A stretch of DNA of 64,000 nucleotides from an uncultured Dokdonia sp. (GCA_947503305.1 CANNDF010000002.1:558001-622000); one strand, 5' to 3'; counted from the stretch's first letter, positions 1 to 9,814 are shown. A program made the numbers and translations. Notes: a model not told the origin generated them from the letters alone.

Positions 1-271
1 AGGTAGCTATACTCATAGTTTCCATCATTTCTTCTGTAGTAACGCCTTCTTTATAGGCAGTCTCCAAATGGTATTTGACACAATCATCACATCGTAAAAC
101 TGTAGAAGCAACAAGACCAAGGAGTTCTTTGGTTTTTACATCTAAGGCGCCTTCTGCAAAAGCATTTGTGTCTAAGTTAAATATGCGTTTTACAATTTTA
201 TTATTGTCAGCAAGGATCTTTTCGTTCATCTTAGAACGATAGTCATTAAATTCTTTTATTGGGTTGCTCAT
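1..271 (-). CDS. Carboxymuconolactone decarboxylase family protein (AhpD-like), partial
   Basis: The gene starts with ATG at 271 and runs off the left edge, so only the first 90 residues are visible. A CDDC pair at residues 61-64 followed by His68 is the redox/proton-relay motif of the AhpD/CMD fold, which binds peroxidatic substrates or acts as a small alkylhydroperoxidase-type disulfide reductase. It lies 39 bp downstream of tatC on the same strand, so it is probably the third gene of the kdsD-tatC transcript. The family is clear from the motif; the true substrate cannot be told. The C-terminus is unseen. Confidence 0.85.
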   Translation of the reverse strand, partial: MSNPIKEFNDYRSKMNEKILADNNKIVKRIFNLDTNAFAEGALDVKTKELLGLVASTVLRCDDCVKYHLETAYKEGVTTEEMMETMSIAT

Positions 272-310
272 CTATTATTGATTTAATGAGTTTATTATTC
301 TATATATTAT

Positions 311-1153
311 TTATGCTTGTTGCTTTTTAAGCTTTTTTTCTTCTCTTTTTACGACAATCTTACTGATGAATATACTTACTTCATATAAGATCAAAATTGG
401 GATAGCAACAATGACTTGTGTAGAGATATCTGGTGGTGTTATAATAGCCGATAAAATGAGTACAATTACTAATGCAAATTTTCTGTACTTGCGCATCACT
501 TCTGGAGTGACAAGTCCTATCTTGGATAAGAAGTAAACGACTATGGGTAATTCAAAAATAAGCCCGGCAGCAAGTACTGATGCTCTTACCAGACTGATAT
601 ATGAATCGATATCAAATTCATTTTGTACAGTATCAGAAATTTTAAAAGATGCTAAAAAATTTATAGATAAGGGTGCAATTACATAATACCCAAAAATAAC
701 ACCTATAAAAAATAACATAGATGCTACTATAATAAAACCTCTTGAATTTTTTCGTTCATTTTCATACAATCCAGGAGATATAAATTTCCAAAATTCATAG
801 AGTATATATGGAAAGCCTACAACAACTCCAGCAGTTATAGATGTCCATATGGCTGCACTAAACTGACCTGCTACTTTTCGGCTTTGAATTATAAAGTCCA
901 TATCCCCTTCACCTATACATCCTTTTTCTAATCCAAAGAAGCTGGAAATCTTACATAGGATATCATAGGAAACAAAACCTGGATATGATGGTCCAAAGAT
1001 GATTACATCAAATAGAAACCCCCTAAAAATAAAGGCTACAATCCCTATAATAACAACGGCTAATGTAGAACGTATTAAATGCCAACGTAATTCTTCTAGA
1101 TGATCCAGAAAAGACATTTCTTCCGGATTTTTATTGCTCTTTTTTGCTGTCAT
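311..1153 (-). CDS. tatC: Sec-independent protein translocase TatC
   Basis: TatC is the twin-arginine-signal receptor of the Tat export pathway, an inner-membrane protein that exports folded, cofactor-loaded proteins. The 280-residue product carries the cytoplasmic N-terminal signature FLDHLEELR near residues 15-23 and about six hydrophobic segments. A longer than usual first periplasmic loop (about residues 50-92) is common in Bacteroidota. Its ATG shares one base with the TAA stop of kdsD (TAATG), which suggests translational coupling. The C-terminus is Lys-rich. No tatA/tatB gene is present in the window, so the partner must be elsewhere. Confidence 0.96.
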   Translation of the reverse strand: MTAKKSNKNPEEMSFLDHLEELRWHLIRSTLAVVIIGIVAFIFRGFLFDVIIFGPSYPGFVSYDILCKISSFFGLEKGCIGEGDMDFIIQSRKVAGQFSAAIWTSITAGVVVGFPYILYEFWKFISPGLYENERKNSRGFIIVASMLFFIGVIFGYYVIAPLSINFLASFKISDTVQNEFDIDSYISLVRASVLAAGLIFELPIVVYFLSKIGLVTPEVMRKYRKFALVIVLILSAIITPPDISTQVIVAIPILILYEVSIFISKIVVKREEKKLKKQQA

Positions 1154-2118
1154 TAGATAATACCTTCTTTTATCAAGTCATGTATATGTACAACGCCAGC
1201 ATATGTAGTGTCTTTTACGGCAAGGAGCTGACTAATTCCATTTTCTTCCATGATACGTTTTGCTTTTACGGCCATGGCATCATTTTCTATAATCTTTGGG
1301 GAAGGGCTCATAATGTCTTGCGCCGTAAGCCCTTCTAAATGGTCATTTTGAGATAACATCCGTCGTAAATCCCCATCCGTAATGATTCCTATAATTTCTT
1401 TATCCTTTATAACTGCAGTGACTCCTAATCTTTTTGCAGAAATCTCAATGATCACTTCTTTGATACTTGCCTCAGGAGGAACAGAAGGCTTTTCACTAGC
1501 TGCTGTAAGGTCACCTACACGTAAGTATAACTTTTTTCCTAAAGCACCGCCTGGATGGTACTTTGCAAAATCTTTATCAGAAAACCCTTTAAGGTCTAAC
1601 AGTGCAACCGCTACTGCATCTCCTATAACGAGTTGAGCCGTAGTGCTGGTCGTTGGAGCCAGATTGTTTGGACATGCTTCTACATTTGCATATGCATGTA
1701 AAATATAATCTGCTTGTGTGCCCAAAAAAGAATCTCTGTTTGATGTGATTGCAATGAGAATATTATCTGTTTTCTTTATAAGTGGTACGAGTACTTTAAT
1801 CTCAGGTGTATTACCACTTTTTGAAATACAAATGACGACATCGTCTTGTTGTATAGTTCCTAAGTCACCATGTATTGCATCTGCGGCATGCATAAAAATA
1901 GAAGGGGTTCCTGTACTATTAAGAGTAGCCACAATTTTTTGAGCGATAATGGCGCTTTTGCCTATTCCTGTGATAATTACCCTGCCTTTAGAGGTGTATA
2001 TAGCTTCTACGGCTTTTGCAAATTCATCATCTATAAGTGAATGAAGATGAGCAATAGCTTCTTGTTCTATGTGTATGGTTTTTTGGGCGCTAGCAATAAT
2101 TTGCTGAAAGATGTTCAA
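1153..2118 (-). CDS. kdsD: KpsF/GutQ family arabinose-5-phosphate isomerase, TTG start
   Basis: The enzyme interconverts D-ribulose 5-phosphate and D-arabinose 5-phosphate, the first step towards Kdo for lipopolysaccharide. The 321 residues hold an N-terminal SIS sugar-isomerase domain (about 35-170, with ITGIGKSA and CISKSGNTPE phosphosugar loops) and two C-terminal CBS domains (about 205-320). The only initiator that gives the full family N-terminus is TTG at 2116-2118; a stop lies two codons upstream and the next in-frame Met is far inside. It heads an operon with tatC. The regulatory gene gutQ is an alternative name, but a Kdo-kinase-like gene elsewhere in the window fits the Kdo route. 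Confidence 0.93.
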   Translation of the reverse strand: MNIFQQIIASAQKTIHIEQEAIAHLHSLIDDEFAKAVEAIYTSKGRVIITGIGKSAIIAQKIVATLNSTGTPSIFMHAADAIHGDLGTIQQDDVVICISKSGNTPEIKVLVPLIKKTDNILIAITSNRDSFLGTQADYILHAYANVEACPNNLAPTTSTTAQLVIGDAVAVALLDLKGFSDKDFAKYHPGGALGKKLYLRVGDLTAASEKPSVPPEASIKEVIIEISAKRLGVTAVIKDKEIIGIITDGDLRRMLSQNDHLEGLTAQDIMSPSPKIIENDAMAVKAKRIMEENGISQLLAVKDTTYAGVVHIHDLIKEGII

Positions 2119-2137
2119 AACTTACTATTTATTACGT

Positions 2138-2167
2138 TTGTATACCTTAAGGAATTCCTTATATTTA
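2138..2167 (+). promoter_or_regulatory. Candidate recQ promoter with a 14-bp palindrome in the spacer
   Basis: TTG (2138-2140) is followed after 19 bases by TATATTTA (2160-2167), one base off the Bacteroidota -7 consensus TAnnTTTG, about 37 bases before the recQ ATG. The perfect palindrome TAAGGAATTCCTTA (2148-2161) fills the spacer and would be well placed for an operator. On the other strand TACCTTTG (2182-2175) could be the -7 element for kdsD, although no TTG lies at the right distance. The promoter call is an inference from consensus only. Confidence 0.4.
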
Positions 2168-2203
2168 GGTAATGCAAAGGTATGTAAAAATGCAGAAGAA
2201 TAA

Positions 2204-4402
2204 ATGAGTACAGACCAATTAGACTTACACGAGGCTCTTAAAAAATATTTTGGTTTCAGTCAGTTCAAAGGTCTTCAGGAAGAAGTTATAAAAAGTATAG
2301 TTGGGGAGGACCATACATTTGTGATTATGCCTACAGGAGGTGGGAAGTCACTTTGTTATCAATTACCAGCATTACTCAAGGAAGGAACAGCAATTGTTGT
2401 ATCACCTCTTATTGCTCTGATGAAGAACCAAGTAGACGCGCTGCGAGGAATATCACAAGAAGATGGTATTGCACATGTTCTTAACTCATCGCTTACTAAA
2501 GGTGAGATTAAAACAGTAAAGGAAGATATTGTCAGAGGGGTTACAAAACTACTATATGTTGCGCCTGAGTCCTTGACCAAAGAAGAGAATGCCGAATTTT
2601 TAAGATCCGTCCCGATCTCTTTTCTTGCTATAGATGAAGCCCATTGCATATCAGAATGGGGGCATGATTTTAGACCAGAATATCGTAATCTTCGAAAAAT
2701 CTTATTGCGTATAGGTGATAATATTCCAATTATCGCAGTTACTGCTACAGCGACTCCTAAGGTGCAAGAAGATATTTTGAAAAATCTGGGAATTACGAAT
2801 GCAAATACATTCAAAGCTTCTTTTAATAGACCAAATCTGTATTATGAAATACGTCCTAAAACCAAGGATGTAGATGCCGATATTATTCGTTTTGTAAAAC
2901 AGAATGAAGGGAAGAGCGGTATTGTATATTGTCTTTCGCGAAAGCGGGTAGAAGAACTCGCACAAACATTACAGGTAAATGGATTAAAAGCAGTTCCGTA
3001 TCATGCAGGTTTAGATGCAAAAACAAGAGTACGACATCAAGATATGTTTTTGATGGAAGACACAGATGTTGTAGTAGCTACAATAGCTTTTGGTATGGGT
3101 ATAGATAAACCCGATGTGCGATTTGTAATCCATCATGATATTCCTAAGAGTATAGAGAGCTATTATCAAGAGACAGGACGTGCAGGTCGTGATGGGGGTG
3201 AAGGGCATTGTCTAGCATTTTATGCATATAAGGATATTGAAAAGCTCGAAAAGTTTATGAGCGGAAAACCAGTTGCCGAACAGGAAATTGGCCAGGCATT
3301 ACTTCAAGAAGTCGTTGCTTATTGTGAGACGAGTATTTCAAGACGTAAGTTTATATTACATTATTTTGGAGAAGAGTTTGATAATGAAACAGGAGAAGGG
3401 GGGATGCTGGATGATAATATGCGTTTCCCAAAAAAGAAACATGAAGCTCAAGAAGAATTACAAACGCTTCTTAAAACTGTGACTGATACCAATCAGATTT
3501 ATAAAAGTAAAGAGCTTGTATTTACCTTAAGAGGTGATGAAAATGCAATAATTACATCTCACAAAACCCATATGCAACCTTTCTTTGGAGCTGGAAAAGA
3601 GCGAGAAAAAGGTTATTGGCATGCTTTGATACGACAAGCGTTGGTTGCTAGCTATATCAAGAAAGATATAGAAACTTATGGCGTAATTAAGATTACAGAA
3701 AAAGGACTAGATTATATAAAGACACCTTCTTCTTTTATGATGACAGATGATCATGTATTTGATGAAAATACAGATAATCAGATTGTCTCAAATGCTAAGG
3801 GAGGTGGTGCTGTAGATACGCAACTTGTAGGGATGCTTAAAGATTTGCGTAAGAAAGTTTCAAAAAAGCTGGACGTTCCACCATTTGTTGTTTTTCAAGA
3901 CCCTTCTCTTAATGATATGGCTATTAAATACCCGATGACGATCGAAGAACTTTCTTCCGTACATGGTGTAGGAGATGGAAAAGCAAAGAAATACGGAAAA
4001 GAATTTGTAGCACTCATCGATCGGTATGTCAAAGAGAATGATATTTTAAGACCTGATGATCTTATAGTCAAAAGTACGGGAGCAAATAGTGGACTTAAGC
4101 TATATATTATTCAAAATGTAGATCGCAAATTACCTATAGATGATCTTGCTGCAGCAAAAGGTAAAGATATGGTTGACTTCATAAAAGAGATGGAAGCCAT
4201 TGTATATAGCGGTACAAAATTAAATATAGGATACTGGGTAGATGAGCTGCTAGATGAAGATCAACAAGAAGAACTTTATGAGTATTTTATCGAAGCAGAA
4301 ACCGATGGAATAGAAGCTGCTCTTGAAGAATTTGATGGAGATTATGATGATGAAGAGTTACGATTATACCGTATCAAATTCATCAGTGAGGTAGCCAATT
4401 AA
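2204..4402 (+). CDS. recQ: ATP-dependent DNA helicase RecQ
   Basis: RecQ is a 3'-5' DNA helicase used in recombination and stalled-fork repair. Visible parts of the 732 residues are motif I PTGGGKS (about 43-49), DEAH box (144-147) followed by the aromatic-rich loop, helicase C domain ending in QETGRAGRDG, a winged-helix RQC region, an HRDC domain (about 540-620) and a C-terminal helical HTH_40-like region. The CxxC zinc cluster of E. coli RecQ is absent: the segment after HYFGEE is acidic and Cys-free. I believe this is usual in Bacteroidota. A near copy of the dispersed palindrome encodes LSRKR near residue 244. Confidence 0.96.
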   Translation: MSTDQLDLHEALKKYFGFSQFKGLQEEVIKSIVGEDHTFVIMPTGGGKSLCYQLPALLKEGTAIVVSPLIALMKNQVDALRGISQEDGIAHVLNSSLTKGEIKTVKEDIVRGVTKLLYVAPESLTKEENAEFLRSVPISFLAIDEAHCISEWGHDFRPEYRNLRKILLRIGDNIPIIAVTATATPKVQEDILKNLGITNANTFKASFNRPNLYYEIRPKTKDVDADIIRFVKQNEGKSGIVYCLSRKRVEELAQTLQVNGLKAVPYHAGLDAKTRVRHQDMFLMEDTDVVVATIAFGMGIDKPDVRFVIHHDIPKSIESYYQETGRAGRDGGEGHCLAFYAYKDIEKLEKFMSGKPVAEQEIGQALLQEVVAYCETSISRRKFILHYFGEEFDNETGEGGMLDDNMRFPKKKHEAQEELQTLLKTVTDTNQIYKSKELVFTLRGDENAIITSHKTHMQPFFGAGKEREKGYWHALIRQALVASYIKKDIETYGVIKITEKGLDYIKTPSSFMMTDDHVFDENTDNQIVSNAKGGGAVDTQLVGMLKDLRKKVSKKLDVPPFVVFQDPSLNDMAIKYPMTIEELSSVHGVGDGKAKKYGKEFVALIDRYVKENDILRPDDLIVKSTGANSGLKLYIIQNVDRKLPIDDLAAAKGKDMVDFIKEMEAIVYSGTKLNIGYWVDELLDEDQQEELYEYFIEAETDGIEAALEEFDGDYDDEELRLYRIKFISEVAN
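2932..2945. repeat. Dispersed palindrome, near copy inside recQ
   Basis: 13 of 14 bases match GCTTTCGCGAAAGC. It is read in the LSRK frame. Confidence 0.7.
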
Positions 4403-4433
4403 TGTATATCTCTATAGTCTAGATAAAGAATTC

Positions 4434-4447
4434 GCTTTCGCGAAAGC
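4434..4447. repeat. Dispersed palindrome, exact copy between convergent genes
   Basis: Exact GCTTTCGCGAAAGC in the 69-bp spacer between the convergent 3' ends of recQ and the hydrolase/OsmC gene. There is no T-run, so it is not a typical terminator. Confidence 0.85.
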
Positions 4448-4471
4448 ATCCTCATCATTAAATAGATTCCC

Positions 4472-5686
4472 CTATTTTACAAGCGTCGTAATGACTTGCG
4501 TATCATTGTGTAATGTCTTGTGGACAGGGCACTTATCTGCAATTTGTAATACTCGTTGTATTTGTTTTTCGTCAAGTTGAGATACTAATTTTATCTCTCT
4601 AGTAAAGGTGTCAATTTTTGCACTATTTTCATCACAATCTTCACAATCCTGCGCATAATCTTTTCCGTAACTTGTATGAACTTCTACATTATCTATAGGC
4701 CAGCCTTTACGTTTTGCATACATCTGAATAGTCATCGCTGTACAAGCAGATAAGCCAGCAGCAACTAGTTCATAAGGAGTCGGTCCTAAATCTTTACCAC
4801 CTACACGCTCTGGTTCATCGGCAAGCATATAGTGATTTCCTACTTTCATTTTTGTTGTAAACCCTTCATCACCATCAAGACTGGCAACCACATTGTGTTT
4901 AGTACGTAATTGTTCATTTTCTGGAAAAAGAATATATCGTGAAGACCATCCTGCAATCACCTGACCTACATAGAGTGAATCTTTTTTGGCACTCATTAAA
5001 TGATCTGCACCATCTAAGGAGATAAAACTTTTTGGGTGATGTGCTGCCACATAAATCTCTTCAGCATTTTTAATACCCACTGTTGTATCTTGAGGGGAAT
5101 GCAAGACTAAAATAGGTTTGCGAAGTTCCTTAACTACATCTGGAAGCGACTTAGTATTTAAGTCATCTATAAATTGTTTTTTAATAGTAAAAGTACGCCC
5201 TCCTATATTTACATTTGAGACTCCTTTTGTCAAGATATCATCAATACCATCATGCAATAAATGTTGTACGTGACCAGGATTACTGGGAGCTCCTACAGTA
5301 GCAACTGCCTGAATACTATCGATCTGCTCTGCTGCAAATATAGCAGCAGCTCCTCCTAAAGAATGCCCTATAATAAGAGAGGGTGCTTGGTATTTATCTT
5401 TTAAAAAAGTCGCAGCTGCAACAAGATCTTCTACATTTCCAGAAAAGTTTGTGTCTTCAAAATCCCCTTCGCTTTCACCTAGCCCTGTAAAATCAAATCG
5501 TAAAACACCAAACCCTTGAGAAGTTAAGGCCCTACTTATATTACGTACAGCGCCTAAGTTTTTATTACAGGTAAAACAATGCGCAAAAAGAGCAAAGTGA
5601 TGAGGTTGTTGGTCTGCAGGAAGTTCTAATCTTCCTGAAAGATTCTGACCATCAGGGTTTTTAAAAGCGACTTTTGTAGTTTGCAT
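4472..5686 (-). CDS. Bifunctional alpha/beta hydrolase / OsmC family protein
   Basis: Two-domain fusion of 404 residues. The N-terminal half (about 1-255) is an alpha/beta hydrolase with nucleophile elbow GHSLGG, Asp in HSPQDT and His in GADHLM. The C-terminal half (about 265-404) is an OsmC/Ohr-like domain with its two conserved Cys in LSACTAM and KCPVHKTL, which reduce organic hydroperoxides. The two domains together are a recurring architecture in Bacteroidota and Proteobacteria; the hydrolase substrate is unknown. No signal peptide is seen, so it is likely cytoplasmic. It converges on recQ with a palindrome between them. Confidence 0.93.
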   Translation of the reverse strand: MQTTKVAFKNPDGQNLSGRLELPADQQPHHFALFAHCFTCNKNLGAVRNISRALTSQGFGVLRFDFTGLGESEGDFEDTNFSGNVEDLVAAATFLKDKYQAPSLIIGHSLGGAAAIFAAEQIDSIQAVATVGAPSNPGHVQHLLHDGIDDILTKGVSNVNIGGRTFTIKKQFIDDLNTKSLPDVVKELRKPILVLHSPQDTTVGIKNAEEIYVAAHHPKSFISLDGADHLMSAKKDSLYVGQVIAGWSSRYILFPENEQLRTKHNVVASLDGDEGFTTKMKVGNHYMLADEPERVGGKDLGPTPYELVAAGLSACTAMTIQMYAKRKGWPIDNVEVHTSYGKDYAQDCEDCDENSAKIDTFTREIKLVSQLDEKQIQRVLQIADKCPVHKTLHNDTQVITTLVK

Positions 5687-5825
5687 TGAAATGTTAGTTT
5701 TTTATGATACGCATTAGGTCGAAAGTATATCTACAACCTAACTTTTAAGGATTAAGATACAAAGATTGACACATACTAAAGTAGAAAATAGATCATCTAT
5801 TTTCTACTTTTATAGTTATGCGTCT

Positions 5826-6524
5826 TTATGGACGTGTATCTTCTGTTTTTTTTCTGAAATCTGTTTTTAACCAAATACCTACTTGTAAACGATCAAAATT
5901 TCTACCTGTAAAGTGATTTTTTAAATACCCAAATTGAGCCGATAGATTCTTAGAAAAGTTATATCCTATAGCTCCAAAAAGACGATTCTGACCGAATATG
6001 GGTTCTTGCAAATTAATGAATACCTCGTCGTAGGCTGTTAGAAACCAAGTATCATTTAATGGGTAAGTAACACGTAAAAAATAACGAGCTCTATGTTGAG
6101 TATCATTACCTGTAGTAGGACTGTCTATAAAACGTTGTTCCAGACGGTAGCGATGACTGAATTTAAATTTACCTACGTTGTTGCGTAATACAAACTGTTG
6201 ATAGATACGGTGTTCTGATGTATTTTCCTCTCCAGGTGGCTCTTCAAAGGTCCCATCTGTGCTAATAAACCCGTACCCAAAAGTAGCCATAGCTTTATCT
6301 GAAATATGATAATTGAGCCCAGTACGTAATAATAACTGATTAAAGTTGGACCCTACCTCGTACGTACGATACTGCACTTCCCCATGGATACTTAGTTTGT
6401 CAGAAACTCTGTTGGTTGTAAATAGCATGCTCCATGCACCTAAGTCATCTTCTCCTGTCTCTTGAGACAATAGTGTTAGATTGCATAGAAGAAATAGGAT
6501 AAAGAATAGGCATATTTTTTTCAT
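5826..6524 (-). CDS. DUF2490 domain-containing outer-membrane-type protein
   Basis: About 232 residues with an N-terminal signal peptide (MKKICLFFILFLLC...LLSQ). The rest alternates polar and aromatic residues in beta-strand periodicity (QYRTYEV, HRYRLEQRF, LRVTYPL) and ends at a basic tail, as in the DUF2490 beta-barrel family. I chose ATG at 6524 because it gives the signal peptide at once; the open frame extends 19 codons further upstream, but that part reads through the hairpin at 6547-6593. The function is unknown. Confidence 0.85.
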   Translation of the reverse strand: MKKICLFFILFLLCNLTLLSQETGEDDLGAWSMLFTTNRVSDKLSIHGEVQYRTYEVGSNFNQLLLRTGLNYHISDKAMATFGYGFISTDGTFEEPPGEENTSEHRIYQQFVLRNNVGKFKFSHRYRLEQRFIDSPTTGNDTQHRARYFLRVTYPLNDTWFLTAYDEVFINLQEPIFGQNRLFGAIGYNFSKNLSAQFGYLKNHFTGRNFDRLQVGIWLKTDFRKKTEDTRP

Positions 6525-6546
6525 AAACTGTAATTGGTCAAAAATT

Positions 6547-6593
6547 AAACCTGCCGAAGTGTATTCTTCTAGAACAAGCACTTCGACAGGTTT
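6547..6593 (-). terminator. Hairpin after the VPS10/BNR gene
   Basis: Inverted repeat of 15 bases (6547-6561 with 6579-6593, one mismatch). The loop contains the self-complementary TTCTAGAA. Read on the minus strand it is followed by TTTAATTTTT. It lies between the stop of the 6602-9814 gene and the start of the DUF2490 gene, so it fits a rho-independent terminator. Confidence 0.6.
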
Positions 6594-6601
6594 AAGATAT
6601 A

Positions 6602-9600
6602 TTAATTTATTTTAAATTGTTTAATCTCTTTAAATGGTTTTACGTCCAGACTTTCTAGTTTTGTTTGGAAGGGTTTCCATTCGTCAGTAAAGAAAGTGTT
6701 CGTTTTTTCTAAGGCATCTGCAAGTTGATCTTTTGCCTGTTGTATTAGAAGATTTTCGGTAGTGGTTAATCCATCTGGGCGACTTCCGGCATAACGTCTA
6801 GCAAGTCCTATACGTTGCATTACTGTAATTTCTGGATTTCGGGTGATTCCTTGACGTTTATCTTCTTTTCCAAGATAGAGAGCAATTACCTTATCAATAC
6901 TTTTTACAATAGTGCCTATACTTTTAAGATCTTCTTTATGAGTGTCGTCTTTATCAAGCTTTTTCAAGGCTTTCTTATAATCTTGTGCGATGGTCTTATT
7001 TTCTACCAATTGTTTTACAGCATCGGCTGCGGTTTGTGTAAGACCTTCTAGTGTTTTTCCTGCATCATAGGCTTCATTTATTGCTTTTTGAGAGACATTA
7101 AGTCTAGGATCTGAAGCTACAGTAATAGAAGATTCACTGGTTTGATCCCCATAGGTCATAACAAGTTTATAAGTGCCGGGTTTTACTCCCACACCACTTG
7201 GCTCATTTTTGCGTTTGCGTATGGTACGAGAAGGGCGATCACCTCCAGCTTCGTTTAAAAACCATGTTGTTTTATGAATTCCTGTACTATCGGGTGTTTT
7301 CCATTTTAAATGGCGGATTTTACGTGTGCCATCATATATAGTAAGATGGATGGAATCCCATTTAATTTTGGCTTCATCCTTTTCTTCATCTGCAGCTGCA
7401 TCATCGTCTTTATCTTCAGGATCTTTTGTGTCTTTTTGAGGACTTTCCTTTGTAATAAAGTAAGCAATGTGAGCTCCGTATTTACGATTCTCCCCATTGT
7501 ATAATGCATCGCCTCCAAAACGACTTCCCGTAGGTTGTTGATAGGCAGGATCGTATGCTGTAGGAGGTTGAAAGATAGCTAGCTTCTGTGAAGTAATACT
7601 CTTATCTTTTGCAATAGCGCGTAGTGGTCTGATATCATCAAGTACCCATGCTGCACGTCCAAATGTACCGATCACCAGATCATGTTCTCTGGGTTGAATT
7701 ACCAAATCTTTGACTGATGTAGTTGGAAATCCTTTGGTCCATTTCTCCCAACTGTTCCCTGCGTCTAGTGATATATACAACCCATCATCGGTACCTAAAA
7801 ATAGTAAGTTAGGTTCTTCTATATCTTCTACAATGGACAAGGCATAACTTTGGGCATCATTCCCATCTACAATACGTTCCCATGTCTTTCCATAATTACG
7901 GGTACGGTATACATAAGGAGTGTAGTTAAAACGGCGGTAATCATTTGCGACGAGTAAAGCTTCTCCTTGTTTTTTATTACTGGCTTTGATTTGTACAATC
8001 CAACTTCCAGATGGAAGTCCTTTGATATTAGAAGTAACTTCGGTATAGGTATTTCCTCCATCTGTGGTATAATGTACTCGTCCGTCATCAGTTCCTACCC
8101 AGAACATATTTTGTTCCATAGGGCTAGGTTCAATCACTAGGATGGTGCAATAATTTTCGGCACCAGTAGCATCCATAGTCAGTCCTCCGGATTCTGATTG
8201 TTTTTGTTTTGCAGGATCGTTTGTTGTAAGATCTGGCGAGATCACACTCCATGTCAGGCCTTTGTCTGTAGATTTATGAACAAACTGACTTCCAAAATAG
8301 ATGGTGCTATTGTCAAAAGGGTCAATATTTATAGCAGAATTCCAATTGAAACGCAATAGCATTTCTGGATCTGGATGCGTAGGTTTTACGCCATAATTAT
8401 TACCAGTTACCCAGTCATAACGACTCACAAACCCTTGCTGACTCATACTCCATCCATAGCGACTATCGTCTTTGTCGGGAACCACATCAAATCCATCTCC
8501 AAAAGAGATTTCTTGCCAATAGCTATTACGGATGCCTTGTGCTCTCCATACATAAGCTGGGCCTCTCCAGCTTCCATTATCCTGCATTCCTCCATATACA
8601 TTATAAGGGAATTCATTATCTACATTGATATGGTAGAATTGGGCTACAGGTAAATTTCCTATAAAGCGCCATGTTTTTCCTCCATCTTTTGTGATATTCA
8701 TCCCTCCATCATTACCATCGATCATAAACTGACCATTGTCAGGATGGATCCACCATGCGTGATGATCTGGATGTACACCATTATCTACTCCGTATGCAGG
8801 CATTAACTGTTCAAAATTTTTACCTCCATCTTCAGAGACATTGACATACGTAAATACAGAAAAAACTCTATTTTCATTATCTGGGTCTACATGAATATCT
8901 GAGTAATAAAAAGGACGATTTCCGATATCGTTTTTATCATTTATTTTTTTCCAGGTAAAACCACCATCGTTAGAACGATATAACGCATTCTTTTTGGCTT
9001 CGATAAGTGCGTAGATTACACTTGGTTTATTAGGAGCTATAGAAATTCCGATACGTCCTAACTCTCCTTTGGGAAGTCCGTCTTTATCTGTAAGTTTTTT
9101 CCAGGTTTTCCCACCATCATGCGTCATGTGTAATCCAGAACCTTCACCTCCGGATTTAAAAAACCAAGGATCTCGCTTATGCTCCCACATAGCTACTAGT
9201 AGCTTATTAGGGTTGGTAGGATCCATGACCATATCTGCAACTCCCGTTTTGTTATTGGCAAACAGGATTTTATTCCATGTTTTTCCTCCATCTATGGTTT
9301 TATAGAGACCTCGTTCCGGATGTACTCCCCATGGTGATCCTATAGCGCCTACATATACTACATCTGGATTGGTAGGATCTATAATCACCCTATGGATATG
9401 TCGTGTGTTTTCAAGTCCCATCGACTGCCATGTTTTTCCTCCGTCTAAAGATTTGTAAACACCATACCCTCCATTGAGGGAGTTACGAGGATTTCCTTCT
9501 CCAGTACCTACCCAAATCACACTTGGATTAGACTGTTGGATAGCAACGGCACCTATAGATGCTGTAAGTTCATTGTCAAAAATAGGGTTCCATTTTATCC

Positions 9601-9814
9601 CTCCAGAAGTAGATTTCCATAGTCCACCAGAGGCTGTACCTACATACATAATATCAGGATTACTGGTAACGACATCAATGGCAGTGACACGACCTGACAT
9701 ACCACCAGGGCCTATATTACGAGGTTCCATTTCCTGTAGTAAGGACATGTCTAACTTTTGTGCGCTCATTAATGTACAGACACACAATAAGAGTAGTGAG
9801 AAGAATTGTTTCAT
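6602..9814 (-). CDS. VPS10/sortilin-type BNR-repeat exported protein
   Basis: A 1070-residue protein with signal peptide MKQFF...LMSAQ. The N-terminal two thirds (about 30-720) form beta-propeller repeats with many SxDGGxTW Asp-box motifs (KSTSGGIKW, KSLDGGKTW, RSNDGGFTW), the hallmark of sortilin/VPS10 and BNR glycosidase-like propellers. An acidic linker (about 795-815) and an Ig-like segment follow, then a helical C-terminal region. Such proteins are often labelled glycosyl hydrolase, but I see no catalytic evidence; polymer or peptide binding at the surface is as likely. No type IX sorting domain was recognised. Confidence 0.88.
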   Translation of the reverse strand: MKQFFSLLLLCVCTLMSAQKLDMSLLQEMEPRNIGPGGMSGRVTAIDVVTSNPDIMYVGTASGGLWKSTSGGIKWNPIFDNELTASIGAVAIQQSNPSVIWVGTGEGNPRNSLNGGYGVYKSLDGGKTWQSMGLENTRHIHRVIIDPTNPDVVYVGAIGSPWGVHPERGLYKTIDGGKTWNKILFANNKTGVADMVMDPTNPNKLLVAMWEHKRDPWFFKSGGEGSGLHMTHDGGKTWKKLTDKDGLPKGELGRIGISIAPNKPSVIYALIEAKKNALYRSNDGGFTWKKINDKNDIGNRPFYYSDIHVDPDNENRVFSVFTYVNVSEDGGKNFEQLMPAYGVDNGVHPDHHAWWIHPDNGQFMIDGNDGGMNITKDGGKTWRFIGNLPVAQFYHINVDNEFPYNVYGGMQDNGSWRGPAYVWRAQGIRNSYWQEISFGDGFDVVPDKDDSRYGWSMSQQGFVSRYDWVTGNNYGVKPTHPDPEMLLRFNWNSAINIDPFDNSTIYFGSQFVHKSTDKGLTWSVISPDLTTNDPAKQKQSESGGLTMDATGAENYCTILVIEPSPMEQNMFWVGTDDGRVHYTTDGGNTYTEVTSNIKGLPSGSWIVQIKASNKKQGEALLVANDYRRFNYTPYVYRTRNYGKTWERIVDGNDAQSYALSIVEDIEEPNLLFLGTDDGLYISLDAGNSWEKWTKGFPTTSVKDLVIQPREHDLVIGTFGRAAWVLDDIRPLRAIAKDKSITSQKLAIFQPPTAYDPAYQQPTGSRFGGDALYNGENRKYGAHIAYFITKESPQKDTKDPEDKDDDAAADEEKDEAKIKWDSIHLTIYDGTRKIRHLKWKTPDSTGIHKTTWFLNEAGGDRPSRTIRKRKNEPSGVGVKPGTYKLVMTYGDQTSESSITVASDPRLNVSQKAINEAYDAGKTLEGLTQTAADAVKQLVENKTIAQDYKKALKKLDKDDTHKEDLKSIGTIVKSIDKVIALYLGKEDKRQGITRNPEITVMQRIGLARRYAGSRPDGLTTTENLLIQQAKDQLADALEKTNTFFTDEWKPFQTKLESLDVKPFKEIKQFKIN

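Noticed and set aside
1144-1942. Plus-strand open frames antisense to kdsD and tatC
   Set aside because: They are shadows of the well-supported minus-strand genes and have no family features.
7306-7518. Open frames on both strands around the acidic linker of the VPS10/BNR gene
   Set aside because: They arise from the low-complexity Asp/Glu/Lys repeat of the real gene.
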